Assembly: GCF_014701095.1 (NCBI RefSeq)
Contig: NZ_AP023439.1
Coordinates: forward strand, 5,134,001 to 5,198,000
DNA: 64,000 bases
Source: Streptomyces tuirus
GTDB taxonomy: Bacteria > Actinomycetota > Actinomycetes > Streptomycetales > Streptomycetaceae
Reading direction: 5' to 3'
Made by a program: the position numbers and the translations under genes. The notes beneath the pieces were generated by a model. The model was given only the letters and a program-made list of their open reading frames with translations, was not told the DNA's origin and did not search any database. Positions 11,623 through 20,537 of this stretch are shown piece after piece. How positions within the stretch are numbered: the first letter of the stretch is position 1; every line of letters begins with the position of its first letter.

Positions 11623-11978
11623 CCAGCCAGTCTGCACGAGCCCTTCACAACGTCCGCAAAAGTCCGGCAATGGTTGCCAGACCGGTGCAGCCACGCAGGT
11701 CAGACGCCAGGTTTGGGATGGAATGATTTGTTCCGGGAAGGCGTGGTGGCGAATACTGCCATCGGCCGTCTCCCTCGTCCAACCGGCGTGCCGCGCAAGG
11801 CCGCTGCACAGGCCCGCGGAACTTGCCCCTCAACTCCCGTCCGGGGTTCACTCCTTCGAGTGGCGGGTCAGGTGATGCGCGTGCGCTGCCCACCGGCGCT
11901 GGGAGGGTCGGGAAGTGTACCGGGAGTACGCCACAGTTGACGGAGCGTCACCCGGGCCCATGGGTTCACGAGTCAGGA

Positions 11979-14900
11979 ATGCGAGCACCGGTGCAGAAGA
12001 CGCGGCCTCGTCGCACAGGCAAGCAGAAGGCCCCCGTTCAGGGCGCCGAGCCGACGCCGTCCACCGGCACGGGCCGACCCACGCACGTACGGAATCGGCT
12101 GATCGTGGCCGTGGCCGTCGTCGCCGCGGCCATCGCCGGTGCGGGCACACCGTCCGTCCTCGCGGCCTCCGGACAACTCCACGACTCCCAGGAACTGGTG
12201 ACGCTCGCGGAGCAGACGCAGGACGCCCTCGCCCTCGCGCACTCCCTCGCCGACGAGCGTGACGACGTCACCTCCTACATCGCGGCCGGGCGCCCCAAGT
12301 CCAAGGCGCCCTCCGAGCAGCGCAGCGCCCGCGTGGACCGGCAGGTCGAGGAGCTCAGGGCCGACACCGACACGCCCGCCTCGCTCCGCTCGGACCTCGA
12401 CGGCATAGCGGCCGTGCGCCGGGCGGCGCTCACCGGCAAGAGCAGCGCCCTCGAAGCGCACCAGGCGTACTCCACCGCCATCACCGAACTCCACGGGCTG
12501 GCCGAGCAGTTGGCGCAGCAGACGCCGCCGCGCGCGGGCGAGGGCGGATACGCCCTGGCCGAACTGGACTCGGCCGTCCAGCAGGCCGCCGCGGCCCGCG
12601 GGCTGCTGCTCGCCGCGCTCAGCGTGCCGCGCAGCACCGGGACGGTCCTCGACCCCGTCACCGGCCTGCCGACCGAGACCTCCACCTCCTCGGACTCCGA
12701 CACCCGGCAGCGCGACGCCCTCAGCGCCGCCGCCCAGCAGGCCCGGCTGCGCTCCGACGCGGCGCTCGCCGACTTCCGCGGCACCGCGCCCAAGCCGGCC
12801 CGCGCCTCCTTCGACTCCACGGTCACCGGCACGGAGGTCAACTCCGCCGACAAGTACCTCGCCACCCTGACCGACCAGCCGACGCTCTCCCGCAGCGATC
12901 TCGCCGCCAGCCCCAAGAAGCTGGACGCGGCCCTGTCCGCCCGCGTCGACCTGATGCGCGGCGTGGAGTCGGCCCTCTACGACCGGCGCACCAAGGACCT
13001 CGAGGCGCTGCGCGACGACGACGTCACCGCGCTGGAGATCCGCATCGCCGTCCTCGGCGCCCTCATGCTGCTCGCCGTCGGCGTCGCCACGGGCATGGCC
13101 CGCAGCCTCACCCGCCCGCTCGCGGTGCTGCGCCTGGGATCCAAGCGGCTCGCCGAGGCCGACGACCCGGCGGCCGAGGAGCCGGTGAAGTTCACCGGCC
13201 GCAACGACGAGTTCGCCCAGGCCGTCCGCTCCGTCAACGCCCTGCACGCGCACGCCGCCGCCCTCACCGAGCGGATCACCACGCTGGAGTCCGACCGCAA
13301 GCACCTGGTCGGCCAGCGCCAGAAGATGGCCGACGCGCGCCAGGAACTGCGCGGTGAACTCGCCGAGTCCGCCGCCCAGCTGGAGCGGCTGCGCAAGGCC
13401 ATCGGCGGGACGTTCGTCAACCTCGCCCTGCGCACCCTCGGTCTCGTCGAGCGGCAGCTGGCCGTCATCGAGAGCCTGGAGGAGCGCGAGCAGGACCCGG
13501 ACCGGCTCGCCACGCTGTTCAAGCTCGACCACTTCGCGACGGTCATGCGCCGGCACAGCGAGAACCTGCTGGTCCTCGCAGGTACCGAGCACGTCCAGCA
13601 CGCCGCCGGGCCGGTGCCGCTGGTGGACGTCGTCCGTGCCGCGGTCAGCGAGATCGAGCGGTACGAGAGGGTCCGGATCGCCGCGCTGCCGCCGCACGCG
13701 CACATCGCCGGGTTCGCCGCGGACGACCTCTCCCACCTGCTGGCCGAACTGATGGAGAACGCCACCTCGTTCTCCCCGCCCGACCTGCCCGTCGAGATCT
13801 CCGGCTGGCTGCTGGAGAACGGCGAGGTCATGCTCTCCGTCCAGGACGAGGGCATCGGCATGACCGAGGACCGGCTGGGGCGCCTCAACTCCCGCCTCAC
13901 GGACTTCGACCCGGAGGCGCCCTACGACCAGGAGGGCGAGGACGGTCTCGGCCTCGGCCTGTACGTCGTCGCCCGGCTCGCCCACCGCCACGGTGTGCGC
14001 GTCCAGCTGCGCGAGCAGAAGCAGGGCGGTGTCGCGGCGGTCGTCGTCCTGCCGCGGACGCTGTTCGCCGCCGCCCCGCCCGCCGCCGTCCCGGCCTCCG
14101 GCCCCCTCGCCGGCGCGGGCCACTCCTACTCCTTCCCGGGCGCCGACGCCGAGGCCAACTCCAACGTCCTGCCCGGCCGCTCGACCGGCGACGACCCGCT
14201 GGTGGCCCTGGCGGAGAAGGCGGTGGCGGCACGGGAGGACGAGGCGGCGGCCACCACCGACGCCGATCCGGGAGCGCCTGCCGGCCCCGGAGCGCCTGCC
14301 GCCCCGGGGGCGACGCCCGCCGAACGGCCTGCGTCGGCCGAACGGCCTGCGCCCGCCGACTCGGCGATGTCTGCCGACCCGGTCGGAGACGCCGTCTCGG
14401 CGACGCCCGCCGACGGGTCCGCACAGGTTGCTCCGGCGCTGCCCGCGGACCGGGATGCCCTGGCCGCCCGGCCGGAGCCCGCCGACATCGATGCCTCCGC
14501 TACTCCGGCGGCGCACGCCGGCTCGGTCGGGCCCGCTGACACCGACCCGGCGACGCCTGCTGGTCCGGCGGCGCACGCCGATCCGGCCGCGCCTACGAGG
14601 CCGGCCGCGCACCCCGACCCGGACGCCTCCGCCGACCCGGCGACGCACGCCGCCCCGGCGGTGCCCGCCGCACCCGCCGCGCCCGTCGGCCCCGATGCCT
14701 CCGCCGGCCACGCGGCGCACGCAGCCTCCGTGGAGTCCCCCGCGGAGACCACCATGGAGCTGTGGATTCCGGCGCAGCCGGGGGGCCCGGATGCGGCTGC
14801 GGTCGACGCCGCGCGCTCCGAGGCCGGGCCGCACGGGGTGTCCGGTGACGGAGACCTGACCCGTACGGGGGGCCCGGACGCGGGCGAGGGCGAGAACCGC

Positions 14901-15200
14901 GAGCACGAGCGGGCGCCCGACGAGGAGGAGGACCGAGTCACCGACAAGGGCCTCCCCAAGCGCACTCCGAAGATCACCGCACCGAGCACCGCCCCGCGCC
15001 AGCGCAGCGGCTCGGTCGACGCCGACGCCCTGCGCCGCCGACTCGGCGGGTTCCGCCAGGGCGCACAGGCCGGCTACCGCGAGGTGGAGGCGGAGATCGC
15101 CGAGAGGACGGCCTCGCACCAGCGGCCGGCCACCGGCGCAGCAGGACCAGCTGAACCCGAAGAAGCCACGGGGGGCACAGTCGAGGAGGCAAGCAGTTGA
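11979..15200 (+). CDS. cvnA: Conservon sensor CvnA: nitrate/nitrite-sensing-like histidine kinase
   Basis: A 1,073-aa membrane protein. TM1 (about 41-60) is followed by a large extracellular helical NIT-like domain (about 65-330), TM2 (around EIRIAVLGALMLLAVGVATG), and HAMP. The HATPase_c domain has N-box ELMENATSFSPP, G1 DEGIGM and G2 GLGLYVVARLAHRHG. In place of a classical HisKA box there is LFKLDHFATVMRRHSENLL, as in other CvnA proteins. The last 350 residues are a repetitive Ala/Pro/Asp-rich tail. It is first in cvnABCD. CvnA proteins are thought to signal to the CvnB/C/D G-protein-like complex at the membrane. The ATG at 11979 has AGGA immediately adjacent; GTG 11991 is an alternative. 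Confidence 0.9.
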   Translation: MRAPVQKTRPRRTGKQKAPVQGAEPTPSTGTGRPTHVRNRLIVAVAVVAAAIAGAGTPSVLAASGQLHDSQELVTLAEQTQDALALAHSLADERDDVTSYIAAGRPKSKAPSEQRSARVDRQVEELRADTDTPASLRSDLDGIAAVRRAALTGKSSALEAHQAYSTAITELHGLAEQLAQQTPPRAGEGGYALAELDSAVQQAAAARGLLLAALSVPRSTGTVLDPVTGLPTETSTSSDSDTRQRDALSAAAQQARLRSDAALADFRGTAPKPARASFDSTVTGTEVNSADKYLATLTDQPTLSRSDLAASPKKLDAALSARVDLMRGVESALYDRRTKDLEALRDDDVTALEIRIAVLGALMLLAVGVATGMARSLTRPLAVLRLGSKRLAEADDPAAEEPVKFTGRNDEFAQAVRSVNALHAHAAALTERITTLESDRKHLVGQRQKMADARQELRGELAESAAQLERLRKAIGGTFVNLALRTLGLVERQLAVIESLEEREQDPDRLATLFKLDHFATVMRRHSENLLVLAGTEHVQHAAGPVPLVDVVRAAVSEIERYERVRIAALPPHAHIAGFAADDLSHLLAELMENATSFSPPDLPVEISGWLLENGEVMLSVQDEGIGMTEDRLGRLNSRLTDFDPEAPYDQEGEDGLGLGLYVVARLAHRHGVRVQLREQKQGGVAAVVVLPRTLFAAAPPAAVPASGPLAGAGHSYSFPGADAEANSNVLPGRSTGDDPLVALAEKAVAAREDEAAATTDADPGAPAGPGAPAAPGATPAERPASAERPAPADSAMSADPVGDAVSATPADGSAQVAPALPADRDALAARPEPADIDASATPAAHAGSVGPADTDPATPAGPAAHADPAAPTRPAAHPDPDASADPATHAAPAVPAAPAAPVGPDASAGHAAHAASVESPAETTMELWIPAQPGGPDAAAVDAARSEAGPHGVSGDGDLTRTGGPDAGEGENREHERAPDEEEDRVTDKGLPKRTPKITAPSTAPRQRSGSVDADALRRRLGGFRQGAQAGYREVEAEIAERTASHQRPATGAAGPAEPEEATGGTVEEASS

Positions 15201-15721
15201 CCGCTCCCAGTACCTTCGGACTGATCGGACTGAGCAGTGAGGCCCGCAACCTGCACTGGCTGTTGACCAACCTCGTCGAGGAGGTCCCCGGCATCCTTTC
15301 GGTCGCGGTCGTCTCGTCCGACGGACTGCTCCTGCTCTCCTCCGACGACCAGCGCAACAAGCAGGCGAGGGAGGCCCTTCAGGCCAGCGGGACCCGGCGC
15401 GCCGGCCCGCGCGGCTCCGCAGCCGACCTGGCCACCATCGTCTCCGGCATCGGCAGCCTCACCGTCGGCGCCGCCAAGCTGATGGACTTCGGCGGGGTCC
15501 GGCACACGATGATCGCCATGGACGAGGGCAGCCTGTTCGTGATGTCGATCAGCGACGGCTCGCTGCTCGGCGTCCACGGCTCCGCGGACTGCGACATGAG
15601 CGTGGTGGCGTACCACATGGCCCTGTTCGTCGGCCGCGCCGGTCACGTCCTGACGCCGGAACTCCGCAGCGAGCTCCGAAAATCCCTGGAGGATTCCCAG
15701 ACGACGGGGAGTGCCCGATGA
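15197..15721 (+). CDS. cvnB: Conservon protein CvnB (roadblock/LC7 domain)
   Basis: A 174-aa roadblock/LC7 protein (NLHWLLTNLVEEVPGILSVAVVSSDGLLLL and a second hydrophobic repeat). In conservons it partners CvnD and is thought to regulate its GTPase cycle. The start is TTG at 15197, overlapping the cvnA stop (TTGA), with GAGGAGG 7-13 nt upstream. Coupling and the conserved MTAPSTFG-type beginning support this unusual start. Confidence 0.92.
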   Translation: MTAPSTFGLIGLSSEARNLHWLLTNLVEEVPGILSVAVVSSDGLLLLSSDDQRNKQAREALQASGTRRAGPRGSAADLATIVSGIGSLTVGAAKLMDFGGVRHTMIAMDEGSLFVMSISDGSLLGVHGSADCDMSVVAYHMALFVGRAGHVLTPELRSELRKSLEDSQTTGSAR

Positions 15722-16140
15722 GCAGCACGCCGAAGCATCACCTCCCGGTCCGCGGCGGGGACCGCAAACCCGCCCGGGTCCGCCCCTACTCGCTCACCGG
15801 CGGCCGTACCCGCTTCGGCCACGTCCTCCTCGTGGAGACGTTCGTGGCGAGTACGGCCGCGCTCGAAGCCCCGGAGGAGCGCAAGGAACTGACGAACGGC
15901 CACCTCTCCACCCGCGTCATGCCGGAGCTGAGGGCCATCGTCGAACTGTGCCGCCGGATGCGTACGGTGGCCGAGATCGCCGCGCTGCTGAAGATGCCGC
16001 TCGGTGTGGTCCGCGTGCTCCTGAGCGACCTCGCGGACCAAGGAAAAATCCGTGTGTACGGAACGGGCACCGGCCATGGCACGGGCCGCCCGGACCGGGC
16101 TCTGCTGGAAAGGGTGCTGAGTGGACTCCGTCGTCTCTGA
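15718..16140 (+). CDS. cvnC: Conservon protein CvnC (DUF742)
   Basis: A 140-aa DUF742 protein. VRPYSLTGGRT near the N-terminus and LCRRMRTVAEIAALLKMPLGVVRVLLSDL form the characteristic helix-turn-helix-like core. ATG overlaps the cvnB stop (ATGA), and its end overlaps cvnD by 20 nt, so the four cvn genes are one coupled unit. Confidence 0.92.
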   Translation: MSSTPKHHLPVRGGDRKPARVRPYSLTGGRTRFGHVLLVETFVASTAALEAPEERKELTNGHLSTRVMPELRAIVELCRRMRTVAEIAALLKMPLGVVRVLLSDLADQGKIRVYGTGTGHGTGRPDRALLERVLSGLRRL

Positions 16141-16768
16141 CGCCGCTCACGGCGTCTCTGGTTCCTCCCCGCTCGTCCGGCCGGACGACGGCATGCACGC
16201 CTGGGAGACGGACCGCACCCGGGCCCCCATAGCCACGAAGATCGTGGTGGCGGGCGGCTTCGGCGTGGGCAAGACCACGCTGGTCACCTCCGTCTCGGAG
16301 ATCACGCCCCTGCAGACCGAGGCGCTGATGACCGAGGCGAGTGAGGCGACCGACGACCTCACCTCCACGCCGGGCAAGACCACCACCACCGTGGCCATGG
16401 ACTTCGGGCGCCTCACGCTCGACGACGACCTGGTGCTCTACCTGTTCGGCACTCCGGGCCAGCAGCGGTTCTGGTTCATGTGGGACGACATCGTGCGCGG
16501 CGCGATCGGCGCCGTCGTCCTCGCCGACACCCGCCGCCTGAAGGACTGCTTCCCGGTCCTGGACTACTTCGAGAGTTCCGGACTGCCGTACGTGGTCGCC
16601 GTCAACCACTTCGACGGCAGCGAGCTGTTCGAGCCGGAGGATGTGCGGGAGGCCTTGACCATCCCGCAACACATACCTGTCATGATCATGGACGCGCGTC
16701 GCCGGATCTCCGTGATCGAGACCCTCCTGGCCCTCGTGGGCCACGCGCTCGACGAAACCCCCGAGTAG
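16121..16768 (+). CDS. cvnD: Conservon GTP-binding protein CvnD
   Basis: A 215-aa Ras-like GTPase. The P-loop is GGFGVGKTTL, the switch region includes the conserved Thr residues of TPGKTTTTVAMDFG, G3 is LFGTPGQQRFWFMW, and a VAVNHFDG motif stands where NKxD is expected (N and D retained, K replaced by H). This NHFD variant is usual for CvnD. The GTG at 16121 has GGAAAGG upstream inside cvnC. It probably acts as the switch of the conservon, at the membrane with CvnA and CvnB. Confidence 0.93.
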   Translation: MDSVVSDAAHGVSGSSPLVRPDDGMHAWETDRTRAPIATKIVVAGGFGVGKTTLVTSVSEITPLQTEALMTEASEATDDLTSTPGKTTTTVAMDFGRLTLDDDLVLYLFGTPGQQRFWFMWDDIVRGAIGAVVLADTRRLKDCFPVLDYFESSGLPYVVAVNHFDGSELFEPEDVREALTIPQHIPVMIMDARRRISVIETLLALVGHALDETPE

Positions 16769-16780
16769 AGGACAGCCCGC

Positions 16781-18043
16781 ATGCGGAAGATACTCGTCGT
16801 CGGAGCCGGTCAGTCCGGGCTCCAGATCGCCCTCGGCCTCCAGTCACAGGGGTACGAGGTCACCTTGATGTCCAACCGGACGGCGGACGAGATCCGCACC
16901 GGCCGGGTCATGTCGACGCAGTGCATGTTCCACACGGCCCTGCAGCACGAGCGCGATCTCCAGCTGAACTTCTGGGAGTCCCAGGCCCCGAAGATCGAAG
17001 GACTCGGCATCTCGGTCGCCGCCCCCGGCTCCTGGGCCGAAGGCCCCTCCGCCCGCGCCATCGACTGGCTGGGCAGGCTCGACGGCTTCGCGCAGTCCGT
17101 CGACCAGCGCGTGAAGATGGCCGGCTGGATGGAGACGTTCGCCCAGCGCGGCGGGCAGCTCGTCATCCACGGCGCGGCCGTCGGCGACCTCGACTACTTC
17201 TCCCGCACCTACGACCTGGTGCTCGTCGCGGCCGGCAAGGGCGAACTGGTCCAGATGTTCGGCCGCGACGCGGAGCGCTCCCCGTACAGCGAGCCGCAGC
17301 GCGCGCTGGCCGTTGCGTACGTCCACGGCATGGGCCCGCGTCCGGAACACCCCGGCACCGAAGCGGTCCGCTGCAACCTCGTGCCCGGTGTCGGCGAGCT
17401 GTTCGTCATGCCGACCCTGACCACCTCCGGCCGCGCCGACATCCTGTTCTGGGAGGGCATACCCGGCGGCCCGCTCGACGCCTTCAGCGGCGTCAAGGAC
17501 CCCGCGGAGCACCTCTCCCTGACCCTGGAACTCCTGGAGCGGTACGTCCCCTGGGAGTACGCGCGGGCCACCAAGGTCGAACTGACCGACGCCGGCGGTA
17601 CGCTGGCCGGCCGCTACGCCCCCACCGTCCGCAACCCGGTCGGCCGCCTCCCCGGCGGCGGACTCGTGCTCGGCGTCGCGGACGTCGTCGTCGCGAACGA
17701 CCCGATCACCGGGCAGGGCTCCAACTCGGCGTCCAAGTGCGCCGCCGCCTACCTCGCCTCGATCACCGAGCACGGCGACAAGCCGTTCGACGAGGAGTGG
17801 ATGCGGGCCACCTTCGACCGCTACTGGAACACCGCCCAGCACGTCACCAAGTGGACCAACGCGATGCTCGCGCCGCCGCCGGAGCACATCCTGAACCTCA
17901 TCGGCGCCGCCGGTGAGCTCCAGCCGGTCGCCGACCGCTTCGCCAACGGCTTCAACGACCCGTCCGACTTCGAGAACTTCTTCTACGACCCGGAAAAGAC
18001 GGGGGCCTACCTGGCCGAGGTGTCCGGCGCGGACGCCGCCTAG
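16781..18043 (+). CDS. FAD-dependent styrene/indole-monooxygenase-like protein, last gene of the cvn operon
   Basis: A 420-aa flavoprotein. The FAD dinucleotide fold is VVGAGQSGLQIALGLQSQGYEVTL at residues 5-28. LVLVAAGKGEL and VANDPITGQGSNSASKCAA (the second FAD motif) complete the group E (StyA-like) monooxygenase architecture. Such enzymes normally need a flavin reductase, and none is adjacent. It starts 12 nt after cvnD, so it is probably co-transcribed with the conservon. Conservons often end in an oxidative enzyme (for example a P450). The substrate is unknown. Confidence 0.85.
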   Translation: MRKILVVGAGQSGLQIALGLQSQGYEVTLMSNRTADEIRTGRVMSTQCMFHTALQHERDLQLNFWESQAPKIEGLGISVAAPGSWAEGPSARAIDWLGRLDGFAQSVDQRVKMAGWMETFAQRGGQLVIHGAAVGDLDYFSRTYDLVLVAAGKGELVQMFGRDAERSPYSEPQRALAVAYVHGMGPRPEHPGTEAVRCNLVPGVGELFVMPTLTTSGRADILFWEGIPGGPLDAFSGVKDPAEHLSLTLELLERYVPWEYARATKVELTDAGGTLAGRYAPTVRNPVGRLPGGGLVLGVADVVVANDPITGQGSNSASKCAAAYLASITEHGDKPFDEEWMRATFDRYWNTAQHVTKWTNAMLAPPPEHILNLIGAAGELQPVADRFANGFNDPSDFENFFYDPEKTGAYLAEVSGADAA

Positions 18044-18068
18044 GGCCTGATCCAAACGACAGGCCCTA
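18041..18068 (+). terminator. Bidirectional terminator overlapping both stop codons
   Basis: TAGGGCCTG at 18041-18049 pairs with CAGGCCCTA at 18060-18068. The stem contains the TAG stop of the monooxygenase on the plus strand and the TAG stop of the NlpC gene on the minus strand. It shares a 26-bp core with the hairpin at 10789-10822. Confidence 0.8.
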
Positions 18069-19358
18069 GTCCTCTCGTCCCTCGTAGCCCTCGTCCGACC
18101 CGTCCTTGGCGCCCTCGGGGAGCTTCGGCGGCTTGTAACGCCGCAGGGGCTCCCCGCCCGGGTCCGGTCGTACGGCGCCCAGGACCGGGTTGGCCGCGAT
18201 CGGTGACACCTTCACCTTCGCGCCCGGCCGGGGGGCCTGGACGACCATGCCGTCCCCGAGGTACAGCGCCACGTGCGTGGCCTTCGGGAAGTACACGACC
18301 AGGTCGCCCGGGCGCAGCTCGTCCAGCGGGATCCGCTTCAGCCGCTTCCACTGCTCCTGGCTGGTCCGGGGGATGGGAGTGCCGGCCTCGGCCCAGGCCT
18401 GCGAGGTCAGGCCCGAGCAGTCGTACGTCTTCGGGCCCTCCGCGCCCCACTCGTACGGCTTGCCGAGTTGCCGCACGGCGTAGCGCACGGCGCGGCGGCC
18501 TTCGGCGGAGGGGGTGGTGGTGCGGGCGGTGGTGGTGCGGGTGGTGGTGCTTCCGTGGCCGCCCCTGTTCTTGCCGTTGTCCTCGGTGGCTTCGTCTGTT
18601 GTGTCTTCGTCGGCCTCGTCTGTCGTGGCTTCGTCGGATTCGGCGGCTTCGTCTTCGATGGCCAGGGCGCCCGACGCCATGAACTCCTTCTGCGCCTTCG
18701 CGATGCCCTTCCGCTCGAACTCGGCCAGGTCGGTGAGCTGCTCGCTGCTCAGGGAGGCGAGCAGTTCCTCTACCTCGTGGAGGCGGGCGCGAACCTCGTC
18801 CCGCTCCTTCTTGCGCCGCTCGGTGAGCGCGAGCTGCCGGTCGAGGGCCGCGCGGGCCTTGCGGGCCAGTTCCTGGGCCTTGCGTTCGTTGCCGGTCAGC
18901 CGGCCGACGGCGTCGGCCCGCTCCCGGGCGAGCCGGCCGATCACATGGCCCTGCTCGATCGCGTGCTGCGGGTCGCGGGCCAGGAGCAGACGTACGTACG
19001 GGGAGATGTCGGTGCTGCTCTGGTACTGCTGCCGGGCCAGCCGGCCGGCCGCGCCCCGGCTGTCGTGCAGGGAAAGCCGGGCGCGGGCCTGGGCGCGGTC
19101 CAGGCGCTCGGTCTCGGCGCGCTGCTTCTCGAGCTTCTCCTCGGTGCCGTTGTAGGCCTCGGTGGCCTCCTCGGCCTTTCTGTACAGCTTCTGAAGATCC
19201 GTCAGGAGGTCGGCGATGTCGCGCTCTTCGCTGTCGCCCTCTTCCCTCTCGTGCTGTTCCGTGTCCGGCTCGGGGACTGCCCCGGCCGGGACCGGTGCCA
19301 GGACGGTTCCGGCCGCCGTCGCCGCGATGCAGACCAGACGCAGAAGCTTTCCTGACAT
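18066..19358 (-). CDS. Secreted NlpC/P60 peptidoglycan endopeptidase with N-terminal coiled coil
   Basis: A 430-aa exported cell-wall hydrolase. The signal peptide (about 1-28) ends at AGA. A long charged coiled coil (about 40-225) is followed by a Thr/Asp/Glu-rich linker (about 230-285) and a C-terminal NlpC/P60 domain. The catalytic Cys314 lies in YDCSGLTSQAW and His362 in ATHVALYLGDG. This is the RipA-like layout, in which the coiled coil restrains the peptidase. It probably cleaves stem-peptide bonds during growth or division. The tail after residue 400 is charged and non-catalytic. Confidence 0.93.
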   Translation of the reverse strand: MSGKLLRLVCIAATAAGTVLAPVPAGAVPEPDTEQHEREEGDSEERDIADLLTDLQKLYRKAEEATEAYNGTEEKLEKQRAETERLDRAQARARLSLHDSRGAAGRLARQQYQSSTDISPYVRLLLARDPQHAIEQGHVIGRLARERADAVGRLTGNERKAQELARKARAALDRQLALTERRKKERDEVRARLHEVEELLASLSSEQLTDLAEFERKGIAKAQKEFMASGALAIEDEAAESDEATTDEADEDTTDEATEDNGKNRGGHGSTTTRTTTARTTTPSAEGRRAVRYAVRQLGKPYEWGAEGPKTYDCSGLTSQAWAEAGTPIPRTSQEQWKRLKRIPLDELRPGDLVVYFPKATHVALYLGDGMVVQAPRPGAKVKVSPIAANPVLGAVRPDPGGEPLRRYKPPKLPEGAKDGSDEGYEGRED

Positions 19359-19464
19359 GCCATCACCTCCGTTGCGGGGGCGGCGTGGTGCCGCCGGACA
19401 ACGTGAGGATCAGGCGGGTGCGGGCAGTGCGCGCGGCGGGTGTGCGCGGTTCGGCGCAACGGGG

Positions 19465-19782
19465 TCACCCGTCGGCGTCGTCCGGCTTGCCCGGCGGCGT
19501 GGCGTCTGGCTTTGACCACGGCCAGTTGAGCCGGCGGGGCGGGACGCCCTCCGGTGCGTACGTGTACTTCCAGCGGTTGGACAGGCCGACCTTGCCCGGG
19601 CCCCGCGGGACGCGGAGGTAGACGAGCACGGTGTCCGGTCCGCCGTCGGGGTCCGGGACGGGGATGCGGTACGTCCTGGGCGGGTGGCCGGTGATGCCGA
19701 GGAGGACGGGCAGGACCCTGCCGTCCATGGGGCCGCCCTCGAAGGGGGTGTCTTCGCTTCTCACGGGATCAGTGTCAGACAT
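19465..19782 (-). CDS. Small conserved protein of unknown function
   Basis: A 105-aa soluble protein (VLPVLLGITGHPPRTYRIPVPD, TVLVYLRVPR, NRWKYTYAPEG) with a proline-rich C-terminus. Its ATG overlaps the 3' end of the TetR gene by 8 nt, which suggests co-transcription. I recognise no family. Coding status is supported by codon bias and the coupled position. Confidence 0.65.
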   Translation of the reverse strand: MSDTDPVRSEDTPFEGGPMDGRVLPVLLGITGHPPRTYRIPVPDPDGGPDTVLVYLRVPRGPGKVGLSNRWKYTYAPEGVPPRRLNWPWSKPDATPPGKPDDADG

Positions 19783-20428
19783 CCTCGGCGAGCGCCAGGA
19801 CCAGGGCGTCGGTCTGCGGGTCGCGGCGGGCGGTCACCGTCAGCATCGCCACGAACTGCTCGACGAGCCAGTCGCGGAGCTCCTCGGCGGGCGGCTGCTT
19901 GTCCTCGTCGAGCCAGATGAGCGACGACGCCTCGACGGCGGTGATCCACATGCGGATGGTCATGCGCAGGCGCGGGCCGGGGCCGGTGACGCCCAGGTGG
20001 CTGAGGATGTGCTCGGCGGCGACGCGGCGGACTCCGTCGACGATGGCGGTGGTGCGTGACGTCTCCACGACGCTGCCGCCCTGGAGGAGGGCGCTGAAGC
20101 CGGTGTCGTGCTCGTCGACGAAGGCGAGGTAGCGGTCGAGGGCGCGGGACAGACGGGGGAGGAGGGGGCCCTCGCGGGGTTCGTCGAAGCAGTGCTGGAG
20201 CTCGTCGGCGGCGGAGCGCAGGGCGGCCTCGTAGAGCTGTTGCTTGCCGCCGGGGAAATACCGGTACACCAGGGGACGCGAGACCCCGGCCGCCTCCGCC
20301 ACGTCGTCGAGGGACACCTCCTCGGGGGCGCGGTGGGCGAAGAGGTTCAGCGCGGAGGTGAGCAGCTGACTGCGGCGTTCCTCGACGCTGAGTCGCCGGT
20401 AGGCGGGGGTGGGGGCGGCTGGTGTCAT
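19775..20428 (-). CDS. TetR-family transcriptional regulator
   Basis: A 217-aa TetR regulator. The N-terminal HTH is VSLDDVAEAAGVSRPLVYRYFPGGKQQLYE (about residues 38-67), and the all-helical ligand domain follows. It lies near the lipoprotein and AurF-like oxygenase genes on the same strand. Streptomyces often pairs such TetR genes with diiron oxygenases, so it may control those genes, but I see no operator. Confidence 0.9.
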   Translation of the reverse strand: MTPAAPTPAYRRLSVEERRSQLLTSALNLFAHRAPEEVSLDDVAEAAGVSRPLVYRYFPGGKQQLYEAALRSAADELQHCFDEPREGPLLPRLSRALDRYLAFVDEHDTGFSALLQGGSVVETSRTTAIVDGVRRVAAEHILSHLGVTGPGPRLRMTIRMWITAVEASSLIWLDEDKQPPAEELRDWLVEQFVAMLTVTARRDPQTDALVLALAEDV

Positions 20429-20537
20429 GACTCGCAGCGTAATCGGGGGGCCGGGGGCTGCGTAGCGGTGGCCGGGGTGCGCGCCCTTCGCCTGACCGGC
20501 GGGTGGTGGGTCGGGGCCGCGCCGTACGCGGGTGCGC

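Noticed and set aside
18273..19355. Long plus-strand frame opposite the NlpC gene
   Set aside because: Antisense shadow; the minus strand holds the signal peptide and DCSG/His motifs.
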